From Betaproteobacteria bacterium (lineage in GTDB: Bacteria; Pseudomonadota; Gammaproteobacteria; Burkholderiales; Burkholderiaceae), in contig CANGHN010000001.1 in the NCBI GenBank assembly GCA_947453825.1, positions 62,001 through 126,000 of the forward strand: 64,000 nt of DNA, read 5' to 3'. The notes under the pieces were generated by a model, which ran no database searches, had not been told where the DNA came from, and saw nothing but the letters and a program-made list of their open reading frames with translations. Every line of letters begins with the position of its first letter. Position 1 is the first letter of the stretch. A program made the position numbers and the translations under genes. Of the stretch, positions 9,360 through 18,749 are shown in pieces.

Positions 9360-10007
9360 ATGAACATAAGTGCCACAGCAAAACCAAACCAAGCCGAAGT
9401 TGTTTATGTAGTTGATGATGATGAGGCTGTGCGAGATTCACTTACTTGGCTTTTAGAAAGCAATGGTTATGTAGTTCGCTGCCATGCTAGTGCTGAACGC
9501 TTTTTACAGTCATTGCAAAGCACTGATAAATCTACTATCTCTTGCGCCATCCTAGATGTGCGTATGCCTGGTATGTCTGGCCTAGAATTACAAGAGCGCT
9601 TGATTAGCGAAAACTTCCCAATGCCCGTGGCCTTCATTACTGGTCATGGTGATGTCTCAATGGCAGTTTCCACTATGAAACGCGGCGCAGTCGATTTCAT
9701 TGAAAAGCCGTTTAAAGAAAATGATCTCTGTGGCTTGGTAGATCGCATGCTTGCTAAAGCAAGAATAGATTACTCACAAGCAAGCCAACGTAAAGTTACT
9801 CAAAGCTTGCTTAGTAAATTAACTGGTCGCGAGCGTCAAGTGTTAGAGCGTATTGTTGCTGGTCGTCTGAATAAACAGATTGCAGATGATCTTGGTATCT
9901 CTATCAAGACCGTTGAAGCTCACCGCGCCAATATTATGGAAAAGCTGAATGTGAATACCGTAGCTGACTTATTACGCCTCGCCCTGTCTGATCCTCAACC
10001 TAACTAA
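9360..10007 (+). CDS. FixJ/NarL-family response regulator
   Basis: A 215-residue DNA-binding response regulator. The receiver domain (about 15-130) has acidic residues VDDDE, the phospho-acceptor Asp66 in LDVRMPGMSG, the Thr in FITGHGD and Lys in EKPF. The C-terminal LuxR-type helix-turn-helix (about 150-212) is TGRERQVLERIVAGRLNKQI followed by the recognition helix around ISIKTVEAHR. It is the cognate partner of the upstream kinase; together they resemble DctS/DctR or FixL/FixJ pairs. Targets may include the divergent aceE promoter, an inference from position only. Confidence 0.9.
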   Translation: MNISATAKPNQAEVVYVVDDDEAVRDSLTWLLESNGYVVRCHASAERFLQSLQSTDKSTISCAILDVRMPGMSGLELQERLISENFPMPVAFITGHGDVSMAVSTMKRGAVDFIEKPFKENDLCGLVDRMLAKARIDYSQASQRKVTQSLLSKLTGRERQVLERIVAGRLNKQIADDLGISIKTVEAHRANIMEKLNVNTVADLLRLALSDPQPN

Positions 10008-10037
10008 TCCACAGTTAATCCAATCAATACTTTATCA

Positions 10038-10892
10038 ATGCCTGCCCAATTACTAGACGGTAACGCGCTCTCTAAAAAAATACGTACTGAAATAGCCGCT
10101 CGTGGTGCCATTGTGACTGCCAAAGGGGTGCGCCCTGGCCTAGCCGTAATTGTGGTGGGTGAAAATCCTGCCAGCCAGGTATATGTCCGAAATAAAGTTA
10201 AGGCTTGTGAAGATGTTGGCTTTCATTCTGTTTTAGAGCGCTACTCTGCTGAACTTGGAGAAGAAGAATTACTAGCTCGCATTGCCACCTTAAATGCTGA
10301 TCCATCTATTCATGGCATCTTAGTACAGCTTCCGTTACCAGAGCACATTACCTCAGAACGAGTACTGGAGGCAATTGCCCCAGAAAAAGATGTGGATGGC
10401 TTTCACGTTGCTAACGCCGGCGCTTTAATGGTTGGCCAACCAGAATTCAAGCCTTGCACACCTTACGGCTGCATGAAGATCCTTGAGAGCATTGAATACC
10501 CAATCCGTGGCGCACGTGCAGTTATTGTTGGCGCCTCCAATATTGTGGGCAAACCGATGGCAATGCTGCTCTTGCAGGCTGGGGCAACTGTCACGATTTG
10601 CAATAGTAAGACCCGTGATCTAGCTCACCACACTAAAGATGCTGATATTTTGGTTGTAGCCACTGGTAAGCCAAAAATGATTTCTGGTGACATGGTCAAA
10701 AATGGTGCTGTTGTGATTGACGTGGGCATCAATCGCTTGCCCGATGGCAAGCTTTGCGGCGACGTAGATTTTGATGCCGCTAAATATGTGGCTGGCTGGA
10801 TCACACCCGTACCTGGTGGTGTTGGCCCAATGACCATCACCATGCTGCTGATGAATACCTTGGAAGCCGCAGAAAAGGCAGCAAAGCTCTAG
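10038..10892 (+). CDS. folD: Methylenetetrahydrofolate dehydrogenase / cyclohydrolase
   Basis: Bifunctional cytosolic enzyme that interconverts 5,10-methylene-, methenyl- and 10-formyl-tetrahydrofolate with NADP+. At 284 aa it has full family length. The catalytic motif is [15 protein letters not shown] with its Lys. Family signatures include [20 protein letters not shown], the Rossmann segment [11 protein letters not shown] and the end [14 protein letters not shown]. It lies 30 nt after the response regulator and 19 nt before prlC, so it may be cotranscribed with both. Confidence 0.97.
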   Translation: MPAQLLDGNALSKKIRTEIAARGAIVTAKGVRPGLAVIVVGENPASQVYVRNKVKACEDVGFHSVLERYSAELGEEELLARIATLNADPSIHGILVQLPLPEHITSERVLEAIAPEKDVDGFHVANAGALMVGQPEFKPCTPYGCMKILESIEYPIRGARAVIVGASNIVGKPMAMLLLQAGATVTICNSKTRDLAHHTKDADILVVATGKPKMISGDMVKNGAVVIDVGINRLPDGKLCGDVDFDAAKYVAGWITPVPGGVGPMTITMLLMNTLEAAEKAAKL

Positions 10893-10911
10893 ATCCATTA
10901 AGCTAGAGGGT

Positions 10912-13047
10912 ATGACTACATCCTCCTTAGCGCCCCTAGCTGCTCTTCCTGCCGCATTACAAAACAACCCCCTCCTAAACTTCGGTCGTGGCATTGCCGC
11001 TTACTCAGAAGTTCAGCCTGAGCATATTGCCCCTGCAATTGAATTTTTGCTCAAGCATGCTCAAGAAGCAGTCGATACAGCGACCAATCCTAAAACGCCC
11101 TCAAGCTGGGAGCAGTTAGCTGAACCCCTAGAGGATGCAACTGAGGCATTAGGCAGATCTTGGGGGGTGATCTCCCATCTGAATAGCGTAGCTGATACAC
11201 CAGAGTTACGTATTGCCTATGGGGCAATGCTGCCTGAAGTTACCGCATTCTTTTCCAGTCTTGGACAAAATTTAGCCCTCTATCAAAAGTTTAAAGAGCT
11301 CAGCAAAAGTCCTGAGTTTGCAAAGCTCAATCACGCACAGAAAAAAGTGATCGAGAACTCGCTAAGAGATTTCCGCCTTGGTGGTGCTGAACTCAGTGAT
11401 GCAGATAAGCCACGCTTCTCACAAATACAGGATGAGCAAGCGATTTTAAGTAAAACCTTCTCTGATCATGTATTAGATGCAACCGATGGGTTTGTCCATC
11501 TGGTAAGCAATGAGGCAGATCTCATTGGCTTGCCAGAGGATGCCATCGCTGCAGCAGCTGACACCGCCCAGCAAAAGGGATTACAAGGCTGGGCCTTTAC
11601 GCTGCATTTCCCGTCTTACTATCCGGTAATGCAGTACTCTGAAAATCGTGAGCTACGACGCTTAATGTATGAGGCTTATGTCACCCGCTCCTCTGAATTA
11701 GGCCCTGAATTTGCCAAAGGCAAAATTGATTGGGATAACACGCAAAACATGCTTGATCAACTGCGCCTTCGCGACGAAGAGGCGCGCATGCTTGGCTTTG
11801 CAAATTACGCAGCCTTGAGCTTGGCACCCAAGATGGCCAATACCGTAGATGACGTAGACCTGTTTCTGACAAACTTTGCGATCAAATCAAAGCCGTTTGC
11901 CCAGAAAGATTGGCAAGAGCTTACTAAATTTGCAAGCTCTGAATTAGGACTTTCTCAAGGATTGTCACCTTGGGACATTGCATTTGCCTCTGAACGATTA
12001 AAGCAAGCGCGTTATTCGTTTTCTGAAAATGAACTCAAACAATACTTTCCTTTACCAAAAGTATTGGATGGCCTCTTTCAAGTTATTCAGACATTGTTTG
12101 GCGTTAAGATTGAATCTGCAGACTTACCCACTTGGCATACTGATGTTCAGTCTTTTGCCGTTAAAGATCATGCTGGAAAAATACGAGCGTATTTCTATCT
12201 GGATCCGTATGCCCGCCCTGGTAAGCGTGGTGGAGCCTGGATGGATGATGCCCGTGGTCGTAGAGAACTGCCCAACGGGGAAATTCAGATTCCCGTAGCT
12301 TACTTAGTGTGTAATTTTGCCCCACCAGTGACTGTCAATGGTGTGTTGCGTCAGCCCACTATTACCCATGATGATGTGATTACCCTCTTCCACGAAAGCG
12401 GTCATGGTTTACATCATTTACTGACTCAAGTAGGTGCCTTAGGAGTATCCGGCATCAACGGGGTGGAATGGGATGCAGTAGAGTTGCCAAGCCAGTTCAT
12501 GGAGAACTTTTGCTGGGAATGGGAAGTACTTGAAAAAATGACTGCCCATGCAGAAACAGGCAAGCCATTGCCACGCGAGCTCTTTGAAAAGATATTAGCT
12601 GCTAAAAATTTCCAAAATGGGTATATGACATTGCGCCAAATTGTGATGTCTCTAACTGATTGGAGATTGCATTCTAGTTTTGATGCAAAAGATGCAAAGG
12701 GTCAGGCTGTACTTGATCTTTCCAGAAAGATAGCCGCTGACTTTAATGTCATTCCACAGCCTGAGATCTCTCGCTGGATCAATACCTTTAGCCACATCTT
12801 TGCAGGCGGCTATGCTGCGGGTTATTACAGCTATAAATGGGCTGAGGTTCTCTCTGCGGATGCTTACTCTGCTTTTGAGGAAGCTGCCAAGCTGACTGGC
12901 AGCGTATTAGATGCTAAGACTGGAACTCGTTATCGAGAAGAGATTCTGGAAGTGGGTGGCAGTCGCCCTGCTGCCGAATCCTTTAAGGCTTTCCGTGGAC
13001 GTGAGCCCAGTATTGATGCGCTACTAAGACATGGTGGCTTGGCTTAA
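10912..13047 (+). CDS. prlC: Oligopeptidase A, M3 family zinc metallopeptidase
   Basis: A 711-residue cytosolic zinc oligopeptidase of the thimet family, degrading short peptides such as signal-peptide remnants. The zinc site is FHESGHGLHHLL (HExxH) around residue 495, with a downstream Glu in GINGVEWDAVELPSQFMENF. The C-terminal region has GGYAAGYYSYKWAEVLSADA, typical of the family. Its stop codon overlaps the stop of the convergent GST gene within a shared TTAA, leaving no room for a terminator between them. Confidence 0.96.
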   Translation: MTTSSLAPLAALPAALQNNPLLNFGRGIAAYSEVQPEHIAPAIEFLLKHAQEAVDTATNPKTPSSWEQLAEPLEDATEALGRSWGVISHLNSVADTPELRIAYGAMLPEVTAFFSSLGQNLALYQKFKELSKSPEFAKLNHAQKKVIENSLRDFRLGGAELSDADKPRFSQIQDEQAILSKTFSDHVLDATDGFVHLVSNEADLIGLPEDAIAAAADTAQQKGLQGWAFTLHFPSYYPVMQYSENRELRRLMYEAYVTRSSELGPEFAKGKIDWDNTQNMLDQLRLRDEEARMLGFANYAALSLAPKMANTVDDVDLFLTNFAIKSKPFAQKDWQELTKFASSELGLSQGLSPWDIAFASERLKQARYSFSENELKQYFPLPKVLDGLFQVIQTLFGVKIESADLPTWHTDVQSFAVKDHAGKIRAYFYLDPYARPGKRGGAWMDDARGRRELPNGEIQIPVAYLVCNFAPPVTVNGVLRQPTITHDDVITLFHESGHGLHHLLTQVGALGVSGINGVEWDAVELPSQFMENFCWEWEVLEKMTAHAETGKPLPRELFEKILAAKNFQNGYMTLRQIVMSLTDWRLHSSFDAKDAKGQAVLDLSRKIAADFNVIPQPEISRWINTFSHIFAGGYAAGYYSYKWAEVLSADAYSAFEEAAKLTGSVLDAKTGTRYREEILEVGGSRPAAESFKAFRGREPSIDALLRHGGLA

Positions 13048-13652
13048 TCCACCCAAGTAGGATGCTTCTCCATTACTGCATTAAATAATTGAGATTCAAG
13101 ATGATACTGGAGCCACTCTCTGGTTTTGGGAAGAGCAAGCTCTTCGAATCTTCGTGGGTCGACCCCGGCAAACTGTCTAATGAATGGAAAGATGGCCACA
13201 TCTACCCAGGTCACCTGATTTCCCATTAAGTATTTAGTCTGCTCGAAATTATTCTCCATCAGCTTGAGCATGAACTCAATTGCAGCATTCAGCACATCTT
13301 CTTGATTAAGCTCTGGATGCCGATTGGGGTATTTGTATTGATCTAAAAGTATTTTGAACTGGCCATCATTTTTCTCAATCCAGTTGTTAGCGATTCTCTC
13401 ATCCACACTCTTCCAATGATCTGGATCAGATTGTTCTAAAGCCCAATGCATGATGTCTAGGCTTTGATCAATTACCTTGCCATCAATACAAAGCACTGGG
13501 ACGGTGCCCTTGGGTGATGCTAGAAGCATCGACTTGGGTTTATCTCTTAAAGCAATCTCGCGATGCTCATGTGGTATGCCAGCGTATTTCAATGCCATCC
13601 GAGCCCTCATGGCATAGGGACATCTTCGATAAGAGTACAAAATGGGCATCAT
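13044..13652 (-). CDS. Glutathione S-transferase family protein
   Basis: A 202-residue GST-fold protein. The N-terminal thioredoxin-like domain (1-80) carries CPYAMRARMAL, a Cys-containing active site like GrxB and omega-class enzymes, and the cis-Pro region GTVPVLCIDG with ESLD-like QSLDIMHW. The C-terminal helical domain follows. Thiol transfer or deglutathionylation is more likely than conjugation, because a Cys replaces the usual Ser/Tyr. Two consecutive ATG codons are possible starts. It converges with prlC. Confidence 0.85.
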   Translation of the reverse strand: MMPILYSYRRCPYAMRARMALKYAGIPHEHREIALRDKPKSMLLASPKGTVPVLCIDGKVIDQSLDIMHWALEQSDPDHWKSVDERIANNWIEKNDGQFKILLDQYKYPNRHPELNQEDVLNAAIEFMLKLMENNFEQTKYLMGNQVTWVDVAIFPFIRQFAGVDPRRFEELALPKTREWLQYHLESQLFNAVMEKHPTWVD

Positions 13653-13682
13653 GGATGCAAGATTAACTTAAGTTGTATTGGC

Positions 13683-14531
13683 TTAAGCTTTTTTGATAGT
13701 TGCAATCACTGGAGCATGATCTGAGGGCTGCTCCCAGGTTCTGGGTTCTTTATCGACAATACTAGCGCTACATTTTTCTTTAAGGGCTTCACTTAAGAGT
13801 ATGTGATCAATGCGCATACCGGCATTTCTTCTAAAGCCCATCATGCGATAGTCCCACCAACTGTAGGTTTTGGGTGCTTGCTCAAACATTCTGAATGAAT
13901 CGCTGAGTCCAAGATTAATTAATTCTTGGAAAGCATTTCTTTCTGGCGGGGAAACTAAGTTCTGCCCCTCCCATGCTTTAGGATCATGAACATCTTGATC
14001 TTCAGGTGCGATATTAAAATCGCCCAAAAGAGCCAAGCGTTGGTTTTGCTCCAATTCTGATCCTAACCAGCTCTGTAGCTTACTTAACCAGTTTAGCTTG
14101 TAAGCGAACTTATCACTATCAGGCGATTGGCCATTTGGAAAGTATGCTGACACCAGTCGTATAGGCTGCATTCCGGTAAATGGGATGGTAGCAGCCAAGA
14201 TGCGCTGTTGCTCATCTTCGTTTCCTGGAATATTTCGGATGGGCTTTAGAAAAGTTGTTGCCGCATCAGAAGCAATAGAAGCTAGCGCTGCCTTGCGAAC
14301 GATGATAGCAACTCCGTTATAAGTCTTTTGCCCAGCAGCCAGACTCAAGTAACCTGCAGCCTCTAATTCTTGATGGGGATACTTATCATCAGTCAGTTTG
14401 AGTTCTTGTAAGCAGAGAGCATCAATCGGCTGCTGCTTTTTTTCCTGATCTTGCAACCAACGAAGCGCATGTGGAAGGCGAACCTTTAGGGAATTGACAT
14501 TCCACGCCGCAATTCGAATTGAATCAGTCAT
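13683..14531 (-). CDS. xth: Exodeoxyribonuclease III (AP endonuclease family)
   Basis: Mg-dependent exonuclease / apurinic endonuclease of base excision repair, 282 aa. Motifs in order: AAWNVNSLKVRL, LCLQELKLTDDKYP (metal-binding Glu), GDFNIAPEDQDVHDP (catalytic Asp/Asn), RIDHILLS and PSDHAPVIA (catalytic Asp-His). The start overlaps the ntrC stop by 8 nt, so it is translationally coupled to the glnA-ntrB-ntrC operon. Its presence in a nitrogen operon reflects conserved gene order rather than a functional link. Confidence 0.95.
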   Translation of the reverse strand: MTDSIRIAAWNVNSLKVRLPHALRWLQDQEKKQQPIDALCLQELKLTDDKYPHQELEAAGYLSLAAGQKTYNGVAIIVRKAALASIASDAATTFLKPIRNIPGNEDEQQRILAATIPFTGMQPIRLVSAYFPNGQSPDSDKFAYKLNWLSKLQSWLGSELEQNQRLALLGDFNIAPEDQDVHDPKAWEGQNLVSPPERNAFQELINLGLSDSFRMFEQAPKTYSWWDYRMMGFRRNAGMRIDHILLSEALKEKCSASIVDKEPRTWEQPSDHAPVIATIKKA

Positions 14532-15975
14532 CTATCCCCAGTTCCTGCAATTTTCTCGTAATCGTATTGCGACCAATACCAAGACGCTGAGCAGCCTCTA
14601 CTCTGCGACCACGCGTTACCTCCAGCGCTGCTTGCAATACCGCCTTCTCAAAACGTGAGCATAAGGCATCGTAAACCTCTTTGTCACCATCTTGCAGCAT
14701 TTTGACAGCCAAACGTCCAAGGCCGCTTTCCCAATCACCAGGTAAGGATTTTGAACTTGCAGGGTTAGACGGGGTTGATTCACCATGCAAAATCACTGGC
14801 GGTTCATTTGCCTCAGCAACTATATCTGCAGGTAAATCAGACACCCCAATAATATTGGCAGGTGTCATCACAGTCAGCCAGTGGCATAAATTTTCTAGTT
14901 GACGAACATTGCCTGAAAAGGACATCCCACTGATTTCCTTTAGCACTTCATCTGAAAGCTTTTTAGGCTCAACACCCAGAGACTTAGCACAAGAAAGCAT
15001 AAAGTGCCTTGCTAGCATTGGAATATCTTCACTACGCTCTCGGAGTGAGGGCATCCGCAGGCGAATGACATTTAATCGGTGCAATAAATCTTCGCGGAAG
15101 AAGCCTGCAGCTACTCTGGTATCTAGATTTTGGTGTGTTGAGGCGATGATCCGAACATTAGCCTTAATCGGATCTTGGCCACCAATGCGATAAAAATGCC
15201 CATCGGATAAAACACGCAGGAGTCTTGTTTGTAGATCAAACGGTAGATCACCAATTTCACCTAAGAATAAGGTGCCGCCATCAGCCTGCTCAAAGCGGCC
15301 ACGACGTAAAGTCTGGGCGCCCGGGAAGGCGCCTCGCTCATGACCAAATAATTCTGATTCAAGAAGATCTTTAGGAACTGCTGATGTGCTCAGCGATACA
15401 AAAGGTCCTTTGGCTCTGGGACTATGTTTATGCAAAGCATGGGCCACTAACTCTTTACCTGTTCCAGACTCACCAGTAATGAGAACTGTTGCGTGGGATT
15501 GCGCTAAGCGACCAATTGCCCGGAAGATTTCTTGCATGGCTGGAGCTTGACCAATAATTTCACTAGAATCTTGCCTCCAACTAGCAAGGTCTTTCGCACC
15601 AGAATCATTTCGGATGCCCTGCTCCACGGCGCGATGAATCAACTCAACTGCCTTCTCAACATCAAAAGGCTTGGTGAGGTACTCAAAAGCGCCACCCTGA
15701 AAAGAAGAAACCGCAGAATCTAAATCTGAGTAGGCCGTCATGATGATCACAGGTAAATTTGGATGACTTGCCTTGACGTGCTGAAGCAAATCCAAACCAT
15801 TACCACGTGGCATGCGAATGTCAGAGATTAGAACCTGTGGTGATTCTTTTTCCAAAGCATTGAGAACATCATTTGGATTGGAAAAGCTCTTGTGCGGAAT
15901 ATTTTCACGCGCTAGTGCTTTCTCTAAAACCCAACGAATTGATTGGTCATCGTCGACGATCCAAATTGGTTTCAT
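14524..15975 (-). CDS. ntrC: Nitrogen regulator NtrC with altered AAA+ catalytic motifs
   Basis: Response regulator and sigma54 enhancer-binding protein, 483 aa. The receiver is intact, with phospho-acceptor Asp52 in LISDIRMP. Walker A GESGTGKE (168-175) and the C-terminal Fis-type helix-turn-helix ([16 protein letters not shown]) are also intact. Key AAA+ positions differ from the family: the Asn expected after FVSL is Ser196, GAFTGA reads GAFPGA (Pro218), Walker B LFLDE reads LFLGE (Gly239), and the usual WPGNVR reads FSGNVR. The family uses these residues for ATP hydrolysis and sigma54 contact, so classical activation may be lost or altered. The start overlaps ntrB as ATGA. Confidence 0.93.
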   Translation of the reverse strand: MKPIWIVDDDQSIRWVLEKALARENIPHKSFSNPNDVLNALEKESPQVLISDIRMPRGNGLDLLQHVKASHPNLPVIIMTAYSDLDSAVSSFQGGAFEYLTKPFDVEKAVELIHRAVEQGIRNDSGAKDLASWRQDSSEIIGQAPAMQEIFRAIGRLAQSHATVLITGESGTGKELVAHALHKHSPRAKGPFVSLSTSAVPKDLLESELFGHERGAFPGAQTLRRGRFEQADGGTLFLGEIGDLPFDLQTRLLRVLSDGHFYRIGGQDPIKANVRIIASTHQNLDTRVAAGFFREDLLHRLNVIRLRMPSLRERSEDIPMLARHFMLSCAKSLGVEPKKLSDEVLKEISGMSFSGNVRQLENLCHWLTVMTPANIIGVSDLPADIVAEANEPPVILHGESTPSNPASSKSLPGDWESGLGRLAVKMLQDGDKEVYDALCSRFEKAVLQAALEVTRGRRVEAAQRLGIGRNTITRKLQELGIDD

Positions 15976-17105
15976 GATGTTCTCTCCTGCCTACGGTATG
16001 GAATTTGAATATGGAAATCGGTACGTCCAGGACGACTGTCACAGGCAATGAAGCCCTGGTGTTGCTGCACAAAGGTTTGCGCCAAGGTAAGGCCTAAGCC
16101 ACTTCCGCCTTCCCTGCCTGAAACCAAAGGGAAGAATATGCGCTCAATAATTTCTTCTGGAATACCGGGGCCGTTATCTATCACATGCAAGTCCATCGCT
16201 AGTTTGTAGCGATGTTTGGCAATGGTGACTGAACGTGCCACACGGGTTTTTAATTCAATTTGTGCAACACCCAAACGAATCTCTTCTGAAAGTGCTTGGG
16301 CAGCGTTATGCACAATATTAAGAACTGCCTGAATCAATTGCTCACGGTCACCCATTACATCCGGAAGGCTGGTATCGTAATTACGAATAATCCTGAGGCC
16401 ACTGGGAAACTCAGCCAATACCAGGCTACGAACACGTTCTAGTGCCTCATGAACATTAAAAGCTTCGATAACGTGCGCCTTGCGATGTGGCGCTAGCAAT
16501 CGGTCTACCAAGGTTTGTAAGCGATCAGACTCTTTAATAATGACTTGCGTATATTCTCGTAAGCCCTTCTCAGGTAACTCAAATTCAAGTAACTGAGCCG
16601 CCCCACGAATACCGCCTAAAGGGTTCTTAATCTCATGCGCTAAATTACGCATTAATTGCTTATTGGCCTCCACTTGCTGAGTCACGCGCTCATCACGCTC
16701 ACTGCGTAACTGCTGGTCTATGGGAAACCACTCCATCATGATTAAGTCTGGATCTTCAAGCGCAGCTATAACAACATGAGCTGGCATCGAATCTTGATGA
16801 ATACTGCCAGGGAGGGAATGTAAAACCATTTCTTGGCGTTGAGCCGCTACATTACCCAAGCGCACCTCAGAAATCATGTCATTGAGCGCATCATTAGCGC
16901 CAAATAAATCTTGCACAGACTGACCCTCAAGTGATTTACGAGAAAGATCCAAGGCTGATTCAGCAGCCGGGTTCACATAAACCAATTGATGGCTCTCAGC
17001 CTCAAATACCACGATGGCATTGGGCATCTGATCTAGCAATGTCGGAAAAAAAGGAGCAGCCGTAGCTGCTCCCTTGAACGAATTGCGCAACAGACCTGCG
17101 CTCAA
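15972..17105 (-). CDS. ntrB: Nitrogen regulation sensor kinase NtrB
   Basis: Cytosolic histidine kinase/phosphatase that sets the phosphorylation state of NtrC in response to PII. It is 377 aa with no membrane segment: a PAS domain (about 20-130), HisKA box LAHEIKNPLGGIRGAAQLLE, and ATPase domain with NIVHNAAQAL, DNGPGIPEE and GGSGLGLTLAQ. All kinase motifs look intact, in contrast to the changed AAA+ residues of its partner. It lies 14 nt after glnA and overlaps ntrC by 4 nt. Confidence 0.95.
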   Translation of the reverse strand: MSAGLLRNSFKGAATAAPFFPTLLDQMPNAIVVFEAESHQLVYVNPAAESALDLSRKSLEGQSVQDLFGANDALNDMISEVRLGNVAAQRQEMVLHSLPGSIHQDSMPAHVVIAALEDPDLIMMEWFPIDQQLRSERDERVTQQVEANKQLMRNLAHEIKNPLGGIRGAAQLLEFELPEKGLREYTQVIIKESDRLQTLVDRLLAPHRKAHVIEAFNVHEALERVRSLVLAEFPSGLRIIRNYDTSLPDVMGDREQLIQAVLNIVHNAAQALSEEIRLGVAQIELKTRVARSVTIAKHRYKLAMDLHVIDNGPGIPEEIIERIFFPLVSGREGGSGLGLTLAQTFVQQHQGFIACDSRPGRTDFHIQIPYRRQERTS

Positions 17106-17119
17106 GTTCTTTCCTTCGC

Positions 17120-18535
17120 TTACAGGGAGTAGTACATATCAAATTCGATAGGATGAGTTGTCATACGGAAACGTGTGACATCTTCCATCTTCAAATTGAT
17201 ATACGCATCAAGCATAGACTCTGTGAATACTCCGCCGCGAGTCAAGAACTCATGGTCTTTCTTCAATGCATCCAATGCCTCTTCCAAGCTTGCGCAAACG
17301 GTTGGGATCTTTGCATCTTCTTCTGGTGGCAAGTCATACAAGTTCTTGTCAGCTGCTTCACCTGGATGAATCTTGTTCTGCACGCCATCCAAACCAGCCA
17401 TCAACAAGGCAGAGAATGCCAAATATGGGTTAGCCAATGGATCTGGGAAACGAGTTTCAATACGACGACCCTTAGGACTTGGAACGTGTGGGATACGGAT
17501 AGAAGCAGAACGGTTACGTGCTGAGTAAGCCAGCTTCACTGGAGCCTCAAAACCTGGAACCAAACGCTTGTATGAGTTGGTACCTGGATTAGTAATCGCG
17601 TTCAATGCCTTAGCATGCTTGATGATGCCGCCGATGTAGTAGAGAGCAAACTCTGATAAACCAGCGTAACCATTACCAGCAAACAAGTTCTCGCCATTCT
17701 TCCAAACAGATTGGTGAACGTGCATACCAGAACCGTTATCGCCAACTACTGGCTTAGGCATAAAGGTTGCTGTCTTGCCATAAGCATGAGCAACGTTTTG
17801 CACAACATATTTCTGCCAGATAGTCCAGTCAGCACGCTGCACCAATGTGCTGAACTTAGTGCCCAATTCATTTTGGCCTTGACCAGCAACTTCATGGTGA
17901 TGTACTTCAACCGGAATGCCCAATGATTCAAGAATCAAACACATTTCAGAACGCATGTCTTGGAATGTATCTACTGGAGCAACTGGGAAGTAACCACCCT
18001 TTTTACCAGGACGGTGACCAGTGTTACCACCTTCGATTTCAGCAGATGAAGACCATGGAGCCTCTTCGGAATCAATCTTCACGAAGCAACCCTGCATATC
18101 GGCACCCCAACGAACGCCATCAAAAATAAAGAACTCTGGCTCTGGGCCAAAGTAAGCAGCATCACCTAAGCCAGTGCTCTTCAAATACGCTTCAGCGCGT
18201 TTTGCAATAGAGCGTGGGTCACGATCGTAACCTTTGCCATCTGCTGGCTCGATAACGTCACATGTTAGAACCAGGGTTGGCTCTTCATAGAAAGGATCAA
18301 TGTATGCAGCAGTTGGATCTGGTTTGAGCAACATGTCAGAAGCTTCAATACCCTTCCAGCCAGCAATAGAAGAGCCGTCAAATGCGTGACCGCTCTCAAA
18401 TTTGTCTTCGTCAAAAGCAGAAATAGGTACTGTTGTGTGTTGTTCTTTACCCTTTGTATCTACAAAGCGGAAATCAACAAAAGTACATTCTTTCTCTTTA
18501 ACTAACTTCATTACATCAGCGACGGTCTTCGTCAT
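17120..18535 (-). CDS. glnA: Glutamine synthetase type I
   Basis: ATP-dependent amidation of glutamate to glutamine, a dodecameric cytosolic enzyme. At 471 aa it is the GSI-beta type. Signatures: [12 protein letters not shown], the glutamate/metal region GPEPEFF and [12 protein letters not shown], the ATP region [16 protein letters not shown], and the adenylylation loop NLYDLPPEE with its Tyr. The ATG follows GAGGAGATTTGC. It is preceded by a 214-bp control region with a sigma54-like promoter and two NtrC-type sites, and followed by ntrB and ntrC. Confidence 0.98.
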   Translation of the reverse strand: MTKTVADVMKLVKEKECTFVDFRFVDTKGKEQHTTVPISAFDEDKFESGHAFDGSSIAGWKGIEASDMLLKPDPTAAYIDPFYEEPTLVLTCDVIEPADGKGYDRDPRSIAKRAEAYLKSTGLGDAAYFGPEPEFFIFDGVRWGADMQGCFVKIDSEEAPWSSSAEIEGGNTGHRPGKKGGYFPVAPVDTFQDMRSEMCLILESLGIPVEVHHHEVAGQGQNELGTKFSTLVQRADWTIWQKYVVQNVAHAYGKTATFMPKPVVGDNGSGMHVHQSVWKNGENLFAGNGYAGLSEFALYYIGGIIKHAKALNAITNPGTNSYKRLVPGFEAPVKLAYSARNRSASIRIPHVPSPKGRRIETRFPDPLANPYLAFSALLMAGLDGVQNKIHPGEAADKNLYDLPPEEDAKIPTVCASLEEALDALKKDHEFLTRGGVFTESMLDAYINLKMEDVTRFRMTTHPIEFDMYYSL

Positions 18536-18599
18536 GCAAATCTCCTCTATTAACTAAATTCGGAATCAAAACTTAAGGCATACACCCTTGTTTATTCCA

Positions 18600-18615
18600 G
18601 GCACCAAACATGCCT
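18600..18615 (-). promoter_or_regulatory. sigma54-type promoter of glnA
   Basis: The minus strand reads AGGCATGTTTGGTGCC, with the invariant GG and GC elements exactly 10 bp apart and most of the TGGCACG-N4-TTGC consensus. The predicted start near 18589 gives a leader of about 54 nt. Confidence 0.65.
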
Positions 18616-18664
18616 AATGGATGTATGTAATTTACTGAAGCAAACAAATGGGAACACTTATTAT

Positions 18665-18681
18665 TGCACTAATTAAGTGCT
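18665..18681. promoter_or_regulatory. NtrC-type binding site, promoter-proximal
   Basis: TGCAC, 7 bp, GTGCT: one mismatch to TGCAC-N7-GTGCA. The centre is about 84 bp upstream of the predicted sigma54 start and 52 bp (about five helical turns) from the distal site. Confidence 0.6.
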
Positions 18682-18708
18682 CGATTCCCTGCTGAGCAGT
18701 CTAAAAAC

Positions 18709-18741
18709 CTTCTATTTGCACAAATTTGGTGCAAATAGAAG
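18709..18741. promoter_or_regulatory. NtrC-type site inside a 33-bp perfect palindrome; possible terminator
   Basis: TGCAC-AAATTTG-GTGCA (18717-18733) is a perfect NtrC core. The dyad extends to 13-bp arms (CTTCTATTTGCAC and GTGCAAATAGAAG). Read on the minus strand, the hairpin is followed by GTTTTTAG, so it may also end the transcript of the CinA-type gene, whose stop lies 9 bp away. The centre is about 136 bp upstream of the predicted glnA start. Confidence 0.7.
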
Positions 18742-18749
18742 CCTCTCGC

